A stretch of DNA of 64,000 nt from CAZZBK01 sp964652155 (GTDB lineage: Bacteria > Planctomycetota > Planctomycetia > Pirellulales > PNKZ01): assembly GCA_964652155.1 (NCBI GenBank), contig CAZZBK010000011.1:4842-68841 (forward strand), read 5' to 3'. Under the pieces are notes generated by a model. That model saw only the letters and a list, made by a program, of their open reading frames with translations. It ran no database searches and was not told where the DNA came from. The translations under genes were made by a program, and so were the position numbers. Shown here piece by piece: positions 7,491 to 15,505 of this stretch (within the stretch, counting starts at the first letter, position 1; every line of letters begins with the position of its first letter).

Positions 7491-9754
7491 TGGCCGACAC
7501 CCCCTACTTCTGGCCGACGCGTGAGCAAACCAAATTGCTCGGTAAACGTGTCACGCGGTTAGACGGTCTGGCCAAAGCCACCGGCGCCGCCAAGTTCACC
7601 TACGACATTAACCTCGACAAGCAGTTGATCGCCGTGGGACTCGGTTGTCCGCACGCGCATTGCCGCGTAAAGTCGATCGACACCAGCGCCGCGGAGCGCG
7701 TCAAGGGGGTCGTCGCGGTGCTGGTCTTCGACCACGCCAACCCCAACGTGCCTGTCGACCCCGCCAGCGGAAAAAAATCCGGCGAGATCGAATGGGCGGG
7801 TGAATTGCTCGCCGTGGTCGCGGCCGAAAGCGAAGGCGCTGCCGCCGAGGGCTTGGCCAAGATCAAGGTCGAATACGAACTGCTCGACGTGTTTGTCGAC
7901 GCCGCTGACTTGGCCGGTGCTGAAAAAGCCAAACGCACCAGCAAAGGGGGCGGCAAGGTTCAAACCGAGCGCGAGCCCGGCGACAACGACGACGAAGACA
8001 AGTTCGTCGCCGCCGAACTGGACCGGCTCTTCAAAGCCTCGGCCCACGTCGTCGAAGGCTTCTACGGCATCGACGCCATCACCCATTGCTGCCTGGAACC
8101 ACACGGGTCGACCGTCGAGTGGAAGGGCAATAAGCTGACGGCCCACCTGAGTACGCAAAACGTCTCGGGCACCGACGAGGGCTTTGCCAAGGATTTGAAG
8201 ATCACGTCCGACGATGTCGAGGTGCATTGCGACTATATCGGCGGCGGCTTCGGCAGCAAGTTCGCTCCCGATTATTGGGGCGTCGCCGCGGCTAAATTAT
8301 CCAAGCAGACCGGTCGCCCCGTCAAGTTCATGCTCACCCGCGAGCAAGAACTCTCGATCGCCGGCAATCGCCCCTCGGGCTACATCAAGGTCAAGCTGGG
8401 GGCCGACGCCAATGGCGTCGTCAAGGTCTGGGACTCAGAGCACTGGACGAGCGGCGGCGCGACCGGCGGCGGCGTCAGTCACGGCGTGATCCCCTACGTG
8501 TTCGCGCCGGCCAACTACCGCCGCTTCGCGACCAACATCAAGACCAACCTCGGACCGGCACGGGCCTGGCGCGCGCCCAATCATCCGCAGGCCTGCGCCA
8601 TCACGCAGACCGCCTACGACGATCTGGCCGCCAAGATGGGGGCCGACAGCTTCGACATCTTCCTGCGGAACTTGGGCACCGACGCCAAGCCCGGCGTGGC
8701 CGGTGCCAAACCGTCGGTCTATGCCGAGGAAATGCAAGTCGCCGCCAAGCTCATGGACTGGAAGGCCAAGTGGCACCCGCACGGCAAGGGACCGGCCAAG
8801 GGCTCCATCGTCGATGGGCTCGGCATGGCCATCCACACCTGGGGCGGTGTCGCCAACGACTCGACCGTCACGCTCAAAATTTATCCCGACGGCGGCATCG
8901 AGACCTTCTGCGGCACACAGGATATCGGCGTCGGAACCCGCACCTGCTGTGCGATGTTCATCGCCGAGACCTTCGGCCTGGGGGTCGACGCCGTAAAGGT
9001 CAACATCGGCAGCTCGAAGTATCCGGTCAGCGGACCCTCGGGCGGCAGCACGACCATCGGCGGCATCGCCGAGTCGCATCGCCGCGCTGGCCTCGACGCG
9101 CTCGCGCAGTTGTTCCCCCTCGTGGCCACCAAGCTCGAAGCCGATGCGGCCAACCTCGAAGCGGTCGATGGCCGCATTCGGGTCAAAGGCAACGCCAACA
9201 AAAGTCTCAGCTGGAAAGAGGCGTGCAGCCTGATCGGCATGCGCCCGCTCGAAATCACGGCCAGCTACAAACGCGGCAAAGAGAAGGGTGCCCTCTCCGA
9301 TCAAGGGGTCGGCGGCGTGCAAATGGCCCACGTGACCGTTGATAAAGAGACGGGCATCGTGAAGCTCAATAAATTCGTCGCCGTGCAAGACATGGGGCTC
9401 GTGGTCAATCACCAGACGGCCGAAAGCCAAATCTATGGCGCGGTCATCATGGGCATTGCCTACGCCCTGTTCGAGGAGCGGCTCGCCGATCCCAAGAGCG
9501 GCATCGTGCTCAACTCCGAGATCAAGGATTATAAGCTTCCCCGTCTGGGCGACACGGGCGAGATCGTCGTGGAAATCTTCGAGCCAGAACACCAGCGGCA
9601 ACGCGGTGTGATCGGGCTCGGTGAGCCGCCGGTTATCAGCCCGGGCGCGGCCATCTCGAATGCCGTGTGCAATGCCCTGGGTGTTCGCGTGTCGACGATG
9701 CCCATCACTCCCAAGCGTGTCCTCGAAGCCATGCAGAAAGCCGGAAAGGTCTAA
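7490..9754 (+). CDS. Xanthine dehydrogenase-family molybdopterin-binding large subunit
   Basis: A 754-aa catalytic subunit with the aldehyde oxidoreductase hammerhead domain first (about residues 15-150), then the Mo-pterin-binding domains. The glycine loop GGGFGSK is at 251-257. GTQDIGVGTRT and GGSTTIGG segments lie in the second half. The probable catalytic base is Glu712 in IGLGEPPV near the C-terminus. No signal peptide is present, so export would be by hitch-hiking on the Tat signal of the small subunit, as known for this family. The substrate (purine, aldehyde, or N-heteroaromatic) cannot be read from sequence. It overlaps the small subunit by one base and is followed after six bases by the FAD subunit. 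Confidence 0.93.
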   Translation: MADTPYFWPTREQTKLLGKRVTRLDGLAKATGAAKFTYDINLDKQLIAVGLGCPHAHCRVKSIDTSAAERVKGVVAVLVFDHANPNVPVDPASGKKSGEIEWAGELLAVVAAESEGAAAEGLAKIKVEYELLDVFVDAADLAGAEKAKRTSKGGGKVQTEREPGDNDDEDKFVAAELDRLFKASAHVVEGFYGIDAITHCCLEPHGSTVEWKGNKLTAHLSTQNVSGTDEGFAKDLKITSDDVEVHCDYIGGGFGSKFAPDYWGVAAAKLSKQTGRPVKFMLTREQELSIAGNRPSGYIKVKLGADANGVVKVWDSEHWTSGGATGGGVSHGVIPYVFAPANYRRFATNIKTNLGPARAWRAPNHPQACAITQTAYDDLAAKMGADSFDIFLRNLGTDAKPGVAGAKPSVYAEEMQVAAKLMDWKAKWHPHGKGPAKGSIVDGLGMAIHTWGGVANDSTVTLKIYPDGGIETFCGTQDIGVGTRTCCAMFIAETFGLGVDAVKVNIGSSKYPVSGPSGGSTTIGGIAESHRRAGLDALAQLFPLVATKLEADAANLEAVDGRIRVKGNANKSLSWKEACSLIGMRPLEITASYKRGKEKGALSDQGVGGVQMAHVTVDKETGIVKLNKFVAVQDMGLVVNHQTAESQIYGAVIMGIAYALFEERLADPKSGIVLNSEIKDYKLPRLGDTGEIVVEIFEPEHQRQRGVIGLGEPPVISPGAAISNAVCNALGVRVSTMPITPKRVLEAMQKAGKV

Positions 9755-9760
9755 CACACC

Positions 9761-10753
9761 ATGAAAGACTTTGAATACGCAGCGCCCCGCTCCGAGCACG
9801 AGGTCGTCGAGTTGTTGTCCCCCGAGGCGGGACGCACCGCGGTCTTAGCCGGTGGCACCGATCTGATTCCACTCTTGAAGAAGATGATTGCCACGCCCGA
9901 CCGCGTGGTGAACATCATGGAAGTCAGCAGCCTCAAGCAACTCGAAATGGCCTCCGATGGCGGCGTGCTGATCGGCGCCGCCGTGACGCTCGATCGGGTG
10001 CTCGACAGCGAATACCTCAGCGGCTACGCGGCAATCACGCAGGCCATCCGGGGCATCAATAGCATGCAATTGCAATGCCAGGGGACCATCGGCGGCGACC
10101 TCTGCCAACGACCGCAATGCTGGTTCTTCCGGCATGGTCGCGGACTGCTCGCCGACGGCGGTCGACAAATCGCCGATGGCGATAATCGCTTCCATGCAAT
10201 CTTGGGCAATGCCGGTCCAGCCAAATTCGTGAGTGCCTCGCGTCTTGCCCCGGCCTTGATTGCCTTGGGGGCGATGTTCCGTGTCGTCGGGCCCCATCCC
10301 GGAGACGAGTCGGTCGTGCCGGCCGAGGAATTCTTCCGCACGCCGCGACATGAAGGGGAGGGCGAAAACATACTCCGTCCCAATCAATTGCTCGCGCACA
10401 TTTATCTACCGCCGCTCAGCGGTGTGACGAGCGGCACGTATGAAGTGCGGCATGGTGAAGGGCCGGACGACCCGTTGGCGACCGCCTCGGCCGCGCTGCA
10501 CATCGCCGACGGCGTCGTGCATGGCGCTCGCATTGTACTAGGACACGTGGCCCCCACGCCGTGGCTCGCTAGCGAAGCGGCCCAAGCGATCATCGGTCAG
10601 CGGATCACGCCCGAGAGTGCCGCGGCGGCCGGTGCGGCGGCCGTGGCCCGCGCCACCCCCCTCGACAACAACGCCTACAAGGTGCAATTGGCCAAGGTCG
10701 CCGTAAAACGCGCGATCCTGTTAGCGGCCGGCCTCGAAACCGGCGGATTCTAA
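9761..10753 (+). CDS. Mo-hydroxylase FAD-binding subunit
   Basis: A 330-aa medium subunit of the CO dehydrogenase flavoprotein type. It carries the FAD pyrophosphate motif AGGTDLIP (30-37) and the second FAD motif GTIGGDL (108-114). After this comes a QRPQCWFFRHG insertion with a single Cys120. In YagS/PaoB-type subunits the same region holds four Cys for a 4Fe-4S cluster; here the other three are absent, so no cluster is expected. It starts six bases after the large subunit and transfers electrons from the Fe-S subunit to an acceptor. It also lacks its own signal peptide. Confidence 0.92.
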   Translation: MKDFEYAAPRSEHEVVELLSPEAGRTAVLAGGTDLIPLLKKMIATPDRVVNIMEVSSLKQLEMASDGGVLIGAAVTLDRVLDSEYLSGYAAITQAIRGINSMQLQCQGTIGGDLCQRPQCWFFRHGRGLLADGGRQIADGDNRFHAILGNAGPAKFVSASRLAPALIALGAMFRVVGPHPGDESVVPAEEFFRTPRHEGEGENILRPNQLLAHIYLPPLSGVTSGTYEVRHGEGPDDPLATASAALHIADGVVHGARIVLGHVAPTPWLASEAAQAIIGQRITPESAAAAGAAAVARATPLDNNAYKVQLAKVAVKRAILLAAGLETGGF

Positions 10754-10805
10754 CCCAGGCCAGATCGACAGCGAGCTCACTCCACTCATCGTCAAGGAAC
10801 GTGTC

Positions 10806-11042
10806 ATGCCCTTCGAGAAATACTACGACTCGCACTTGCCCGTCACCGAGCCGGCCTGCATCCACCTGCGCAGCAAGGCCATGTACGTCACCGGCCAGCT
10901 ACGCAACCCGGACCATCCCGACGAGGCCGGCAGCCAATACTGCTGGTGCAATGTCTCGCAGCATGTGTTGGGGCCCGACCAACTCGAGGTGAATCGCCCG
11001 GCCTGCATCGCGGGCCGCCCCTGCTACCAAGCCACAAATTAA
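10806..11042 (+). CDS. Small Cys-rich protein at the end of the Mo-hydroxylase operon
   Basis: A 78-aa soluble protein with five cysteines (18, 46, 48, 67, 73), including a CWC motif, and no signal peptide or membrane segment. The start ATG 10806 is preceded by AAGGA about eight bases upstream. It is 52 bases after the FAD subunit on the same strand, so likely in the same transcript. The Cys pattern could hold a metal or Fe-S centre. No family is recognised. It is too short to be a chaperone of the XdhC type, and none is present in the operon. The final codons lie inside a 17-bp tandem repeat. Confidence 0.65.
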   Translation: MPFEKYYDSHLPVTEPACIHLRSKAMYVTGQLRNPDHPDEAGSQYCWCNVSQHVLGPDQLEVNRPACIAGRPCYQATN

Positions 11043-11064
11043 TCGGCGCCACAAATTAATCGGC
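11031..11064. repeat. Perfect 17-bp tandem duplication across a stop codon
   Basis: GCCACAAATTAATCGGC occurs at 11031-11047 and again immediately at 11048-11064. The first copy contains the stop codon of the 78-aa Cys-rich protein gene (TAA 11040-11042), so the 3' end of that gene is duplicated. Confidence 0.9.
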
Positions 11065-11526
11065 AACCGGCGAAATAAGCAACGGGGATAGGCTCCCGAA
11101 CGAAACGAATCGCCCCAACTGATATCATGTGGCGCTCGAATACGTTGCATCGCCGGTCCGTCTCGAACCGGTAACAAGAGCGTCCGGCTCAGCGCATGCG
11201 TTTGAGTCCATCGCTCAACACTCACAACCGCCCCAGAAACAACGGCATAAAGCGCACTCAAAGGCAACCCATGTCCGATCCAAGGGGACCGGACATGGGT
11301 ACTCGATGCGATTTGCCTTGGTCGGTTGGAATGAGCGGACAACGAAATGCATCAGAACCGGAGCAAGCGAATGCCCCGGTTAAACAACATCTTCGTCCGC
11401 GCTCATCCTGGCCACGAGCCTAGTCAGTCTAGCCGCGGGCCTGTTCGGCGCGGGCCTAGACAACTCAACACGGGGCTAGGCAACGCTGTGGCTTAGACAA
11501 CAACGCTGTGACAACAACGCTGTGGC
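11065..11526. other. Gene-free stretch with hairpin and direct repeats
   Basis: About 460 bases between the Mo-hydroxylase operon and the convergent cold-shock gene. No coding frame is convincing. It contains an 11-bp perfect inverted repeat (11267-11300) and direct repeats next to the cold-shock gene (11481-11534). The 11400-11480 part is rich in short GGGCCTAG- and GGGCTAGG-like words. Confidence 0.5.
11267..11300. repeat. Perfect 11-bp inverted repeat (hairpin)
   Basis: ACCCATGTCCG at 11267-11277 pairs with CGGACATGGGT at 11290-11300 around a 12-base loop. No T-tract lies on either side. It could be a structured RNA segment, a protein-binding palindrome or a mobile-element remnant. Confidence 0.7.
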
Positions 11527-11534
11527 TTAGACAA
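11481..11534. repeat. Direct repeats duplicating the 3' end of the cold-shock gene
   Basis: A 20-bp unit beginning CAACGCTGTGG occurs at 11481-11500 and 11515-11534 with a partial copy (CAACGCTGTGACAA) between them. The second full copy includes the stop codon of the minus-strand cold-shock gene (11527-11529), so its last bases and trailer have been duplicated outward. Confidence 0.85.
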
Positions 11535-11724
11535 CCTTGACGTTCTCGGCGCACGGCCCCTTCGGACCTTGCCCTTCGGTGAAGGAGACTTTCTGTCCTT
11601 CACGCAAGTCGTCAAAGCGGCAACCTTGCAGCGCCTTGGAGTGGAAGAACAAGTCCTTCGCGCCACCGGTGTTGATGAAACCAAATCCCTTGTCCGTCAA
11701 CTTCTTAATCGTGCCTTCGGGCAT
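11527..11724 (-). CDS. Cold-shock (CspA-family) protein
   Basis: A 65-aa protein that is a single cold-shock domain: RNP1 as KGFGFI and RNP2 as KDLFFH, with the usual MPEGTIKKL start and a C-terminal AENVKVV strand. It binds single-stranded RNA or DNA and acts as an RNA chaperone. An in-frame ATG 15 bases further upstream exists, but ATG 11724 is preferred because GGGAAG lies seven bases before it and the protein then has standard family length. It stands alone, convergent with the Mo-hydroxylase operon. The long AT-rich leader upstream (11725-11760) would suit cold-regulated translation, which is inference. Confidence 0.93.
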   Translation of the reverse strand: MPEGTIKKLTDKGFGFINTGGAKDLFFHSKALQGCRFDDLREGQKVSFTEGQGPKGPCAENVKVV

Positions 11725-11992
11725 TTGAACGCTTCCCATAAATAAATGCGGTACTACAGAAACGAGGCCGAAAACGATGTGGCACTCGTCCCACCAGGGA
11801 AAGTGTATCGGTAATCACGCAGGAACGCAAATCGATCTGCCAACTCGATTCGTCATACATGGCCAAAGGACGACGCAGACACGCGCGGGCAGCCTCGATA
11901 CGCAGCGGATCGGCAAACCCGTTGCGACCTACGTTCCTCGCCATTACGATCGATGCGAATCGATAGCTTGGCGGTCGGGATAAGGGGAAACC

Positions 11993-13171
11993 ATGTCCAC
12001 AAAATTGCCTGTCTTGCCACGAATAAACATCCCTTCGACCCTGGTTATCAGCGGTGGGGCATCGCGGCTCGTCGGTCAAGAGGCGGCTCGACTGCGACTC
12101 CGCCGCCCGTTGCTGGTAACGGACCCTTATTTGGCCAAACTGGGCCTCGATCAGCCGGTGCTCGCGGACCTGGCCGCTGAACACATCTCGGCTCAGGTGT
12201 TCGCCGCCGTCGATCCCGACCCAACGGTGGCCAATGTCGAGGCGGGGCTGACCCTGTTGCGCCGCTTCGACTGCGACGGACTCATTGCCATTGGCGGCGG
12301 AAGCAGCATCGACGCGGCCAAGGCCATCGCGGTCATGAGCCGCAACGCGGGCACGCTCGCCGACTACATGGGCTATCACAAAATTCCGCTCCCGGGTCTG
12401 CCGCTGATCGCGATTCCGACCACGGCCGGCACGGGGAGCGAAGTCACCAAGGTGACGGTCATCACCGACACGGCGCGCCAGGTGAAGATGATGCTGCTCG
12501 ATGCCCATTTGCTGCCGACCGTGGCGCTGGTCGATTATGAATTGACGTTCAGTATGCCCCCGTCACTCACGGCCGCGGTGGGTATCGACTCGCTGACGCA
12601 TGCCCTGGAGGCGTATGTCTCGCGAAAAGCTCAACCATTGACCGATTTGTTCGCCCTGGAGGCGGCTCAGTTGATCGGCAGACACCTCCGCCGCGCGTTT
12701 GAAGTTCCCGGCGATCGTGTGGCGCGCGAGGCCATGATGCGTGGCGCAACGTTGGCGGGCATTGCGTTCAGCAACGCGAGCGTCGCTTTGGTGCACGGCA
12801 TGTCGCGCCCAATCGGCGCCTACTTTCATGTCCCACACGGTCTCAGTAACGCCATGTTGCTCCCCGCCGTGACGCGATTTAGTATCGGCGCGGAGTGCGC
12901 GCGTTATGCCACCTTCGCGCGGCACGCGGGCTTGTCAGACGCCGCTGATGACACACAGTCCGGCGTGCTATTGGTCGCAGCACTCGAGGCGCTCAATCGC
13001 GACCTCGGCGTGCCATCGCCACAAGCCTACGGCATCGATCGCACCGCGTATGAGAACGCCGTGCCCCGGATGGCCGCCGACGCCTGGGCGAGCGGCTCTC
13101 CGGCCAACAACCCGCGCGTGCCAACGCTCGACGAGATGATCGCACTCTACCGAGAATGCTACTCGACGTGA
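11993..13171 (+). CDS. Iron-containing alcohol dehydrogenase
   Basis: A 392-aa group III (iron-dependent) alcohol dehydrogenase. The NAD(P)-binding GGGSSIDAAK is at 101-110. The metal site is visible in order as the DSLTHALEAY segment and the histidines of HGMSRPIGAYFHVPHG. It reduces aldehydes or oxidises alcohols in the cytoplasm; the substrate is unknown, since the family includes 1,3-propanediol, lactaldehyde and maleylacetate enzymes. A ferric-ion ADH is more likely than glycerol dehydrogenase because of the VPHG motif. ATG 11993 is preceded by a purine-rich AAGGGGAAACC. It is monocistronic and convergent with the GlcG-like gene. Confidence 0.92.
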   Translation: MSTKLPVLPRINIPSTLVISGGASRLVGQEAARLRLRRPLLVTDPYLAKLGLDQPVLADLAAEHISAQVFAAVDPDPTVANVEAGLTLLRRFDCDGLIAIGGGSSIDAAKAIAVMSRNAGTLADYMGYHKIPLPGLPLIAIPTTAGTGSEVTKVTVITDTARQVKMMLLDAHLLPTVALVDYELTFSMPPSLTAAVGIDSLTHALEAYVSRKAQPLTDLFALEAAQLIGRHLRRAFEVPGDRVAREAMMRGATLAGIAFSNASVALVHGMSRPIGAYFHVPHGLSNAMLLPAVTRFSIGAECARYATFARHAGLSDAADDTQSGVLLVAALEALNRDLGVPSPQAYGIDRTAYENAVPRMAADAWASGSPANNPRVPTLDEMIALYRECYST

Positions 13172-13208
13172 GTGTTCCAGCAACGGACACCCCGCGACGT
13201 TGCCAGAA

Positions 13209-13727
13209 TCACTTGGCATCGAGCGCCGCGAGTCCCGCCTTGGCCACCAAGCCGTCTTGCACCGAGGTGACCCCCGACACGCCAATGCCACCGATAATCT
13301 TGCCGTCATGAACGATCGGCAAGCCCCCTTCGACCGGCAGCGCGCCGGGCAACTTGAGAATTCGCAGGCCCGCGCCCCCTTGCGCAATTATCTCTTCAAA
13401 CACCTTGGTCGGGCGACGGAACAACGCCGCAGTCTTGGCCTTCTCGATCGACACCTCGACGCTGCCGTATTGTGTGTTGTCCAAACGTTGAAAGGCGACC
13501 AAATAGCCCGCTGGGTCGACGATCGTAATCGCCACGGGCCACTTCTGCTGGACGGCCTCTTGCTCGGCGGCGGCCAGAATCTTGCGGGCCAGCTCCAAGT
13601 TGATCGGGCTGCCGTAGGGGGTCGGCTCCTGTGACGGGGCCTGCGGCTGGACCGGCTGTTGGGCCAACACCGCCGACAGCCCGAGAACGGCAAACAGACC
13701 GACGCACAACATGCTCAAGCGACGCAT
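13209..13727 (-). CDS. Exported GlcG/HbpS-family heme-binding-like protein
   Basis: A 172-aa protein with a Sec signal peptide (residues 1-22, MRRL... to VLAQQ) followed by a single GlcG/HbpS (DUF336) domain. Family landmarks are the DPAGYLVAFQRLD segment, FRRPT, and the closing GGLPIVHDGKIIGGIGVSG. The family binds heme or corrinoid or acts as an auxiliary protein of oxidases; no specific role can be assigned. ATG 13727 is chosen for its AGGAGAG ribosome-binding site about six bases upstream and because the signal peptide starts there. It is far from the glycolate oxidase genes of this window, so the GlcG name gives no functional link. Confidence 0.88.
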   Translation of the reverse strand: MRRLSMLCVGLFAVLGLSAVLAQQPVQPQAPSQEPTPYGSPINLELARKILAAAEQEAVQQKWPVAITIVDPAGYLVAFQRLDNTQYGSVEVSIEKAKTAALFRRPTKVFEEIIAQGGAGLRILKLPGALPVEGGLPIVHDGKIIGGIGVSGVTSVQDGLVAKAGLAALDAK

Positions 13728-13974
13728 AGCAACTCTCCTGGATTGAGATAGGACAATATGGGGGCCAAACGACAATCTTATCGAGGTCGGCGAGGCTATT
13801 GAGCCAGGGCGACCACCGGAAGCCCGGCGCTTCCCGGTCTCTCGTTGCGCGACGCGGCTCATTCATCGCGTAGGGGGCTACAACGGGCGATTCGGTCAAC
13901 TGCCGCACATTCTAGCGGCGGTTTGCGTCGCCGTACAACGCCCAGGAGAGCGATCGCTGGGCCGTCGGGCGCTC

Positions 13975-14004
13975 TGGCTCCATGACCTTTCTGTACTCTA
14001 TAAT
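13975..14004 (+). promoter_or_regulatory. Possible -10 element of the Gfo/Idh/MocA gene
   Basis: A perfect TATAAT (13999-14004) lies 41 bases before the ATG at 14046. The hexamer 18 bases upstream (TGGCTC, 13975-13980) is a poor -35 match, so only the -10 part is suggestive. Confidence 0.3.
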
Positions 14005-14045
14005 CGCTGGCGTGCCGCCCGCCTTTCATCACGAGGGTTCTCGCC

Positions 14046-15494
14046 ATGCCTCCACTCTCCCGTCGTCGCTTTCTCGAAGACAGCCTGATCGCCGCCGCGG
14101 CGACCGCCACCTTAACCGCGAAAGCCGACGTGGCGTTCGGTGCCGAGCCCCCGCGGACCTCAGCAAACGACACGCTCCAGCACGCCGTGATCGGTTGTCG
14201 CATTCGCGGCAAGGCCCATGTGGCCGAATTCGGTCGTTTGCCGGGCGTGCAGATTGCCTACGTCTGCGACCCCGACTTGCAATTGGCTGAAGAACTCGCG
14301 GTGACGGTTGAAAAGCAAAGCGGCCGCAAGCCGCAGGTGGTGCAAGATCTACGCAAGATATACGACGACAAGTCGATCGACACCGTGTCGATCGCGGCCC
14401 CCAATCACTGGCATGCCTTGGCCGCGATTTGGGCCATGCAGGCCGGCAAGGACGCTTATGTCGAAAAGCCGGTCAGCCACAACATTGAAGAAGGACGACG
14501 GATGGTGCAGGTCGCTCGCAAGACCCAGCGCATCTGTCAAGGCGGCACGCAGAACCGATCTGTCGGAGCGCTCCGCAGTGCGGCCGAATTCATCCAGGCG
14601 GGCAAACTCGGCGAGGTGAAACTGGCGCGCACCCTCATCTATGGTCGGCGCGCTTCGATCGGCCCGCGCAGCGCGTGCGTCATTCCTCCCAAGTGCGACT
14701 TCAATCTCTGGCTCGGCCCGGCCACACAGCAGCCGCTGACCCGCGCCAACATGCACTACGACTGGCACTGGGTCTGGGACACCGGCAATGGCGAGCTCGG
14801 CAACAACAACATTCACATGGTCGATATTTGCCGCTGGCTCCTGGGTCTCAAGGGGCTCGGCGACTCGGTGTTCAGCATCGGCGGTCGACTGGGCTACGAA
14901 GACGCCGGCGAGACTCCGAATACGCAGATGACCGTCCACCGGTATGGCCCGCAAACCATCATCCAGGAAGTTCGCGGCCTCAAGTCCGCGCCGTTTAGCA
15001 ACCAATTCAAGTCCGGCTACGTGATCTACGGCAGCGAAGGGTTCATCGCCGACGCCACGCTCTTCGACCCGCAGGGCAAGCTCGTGCAAAAATTCGAGGG
15101 GCAGGGGGAAAATCACTTTGCCAACTTCGTTCGCGCCGTTCGCAGCCGTCGAAGTGCCGACTTGAATGCCGAAATCGAGCAAGGACACGTCTCGACCGGC
15201 CTGTGTCACGTCGCGAACATCTCGCATCGACTTGGCAAAACGACAGCGGTCGAAGAAATCCGCAGCCAACTCAGCAGCGCCGAGTATGGCGAAGAGTCGC
15301 GCGCCACATTCACTCGCATGACCGATCATCTGCGCGAGAACGATGTCGACCTCGCCAAGACTCCGCTGACGCTCGGACCTTTATTGACGATCGACGCGGC
15401 CAACGAGCGGTTCGTCAAAAACCCGGCCGCCGACGCGCTGCTGCGGCGCGAGTATCGTCGGCCGTTCGTCGTGCCCAGTGCGAATGAGATTTAA
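14046..15494 (+). CDS. Tat-exported Gfo/Idh/MocA-family oxidoreductase
   Basis: A 482-aa protein. A twin-arginine motif SRRRFLEDS (5-13) and Ala-rich segment predict Tat export. A Rossmann domain follows (AVIGCRIRGKAHV, a slightly altered GxGxxG), then the family EKP motif in DAYVEKPVSHN and the C-terminal Gfo/Idh domain with GNNNIHMVDICRW. Such proteins oxidise or reduce sugars or inositols with tightly bound NAD(P). Exported members are abundant in planctomycetes and are thought to act on polysaccharide-derived sugars. It is convergent with the unknown gene at 15506 with only 11 bases between. The substrate is not predictable. Confidence 0.92.
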   Translation: MPPLSRRRFLEDSLIAAAATATLTAKADVAFGAEPPRTSANDTLQHAVIGCRIRGKAHVAEFGRLPGVQIAYVCDPDLQLAEELAVTVEKQSGRKPQVVQDLRKIYDDKSIDTVSIAAPNHWHALAAIWAMQAGKDAYVEKPVSHNIEEGRRMVQVARKTQRICQGGTQNRSVGALRSAAEFIQAGKLGEVKLARTLIYGRRASIGPRSACVIPPKCDFNLWLGPATQQPLTRANMHYDWHWVWDTGNGELGNNNIHMVDICRWLLGLKGLGDSVFSIGGRLGYEDAGETPNTQMTVHRYGPQTIIQEVRGLKSAPFSNQFKSGYVIYGSEGFIADATLFDPQGKLVQKFEGQGENHFANFVRAVRSRRSADLNAEIEQGHVSTGLCHVANISHRLGKTTAVEEIRSQLSSAEYGEESRATFTRMTDHLRENDVDLAKTPLTLGPLLTIDAANERFVKNPAADALLRREYRRPFVVPSANEI

Positions 15495-15505
15495 CCCGAC
15501 CCACA

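Noticed and set aside
8435..9799. 454-codon minus-strand frame opposite the Mo-hydroxylase large subunit
   Set aside because: Antisense to catalytic motifs of the large subunit, with no domain and no start signal.
11481..11534. CRISPR-like short repeats
   Set aside because: Only two full and one partial copy, no regular spacers and no cas genes; they are gene-end duplications.
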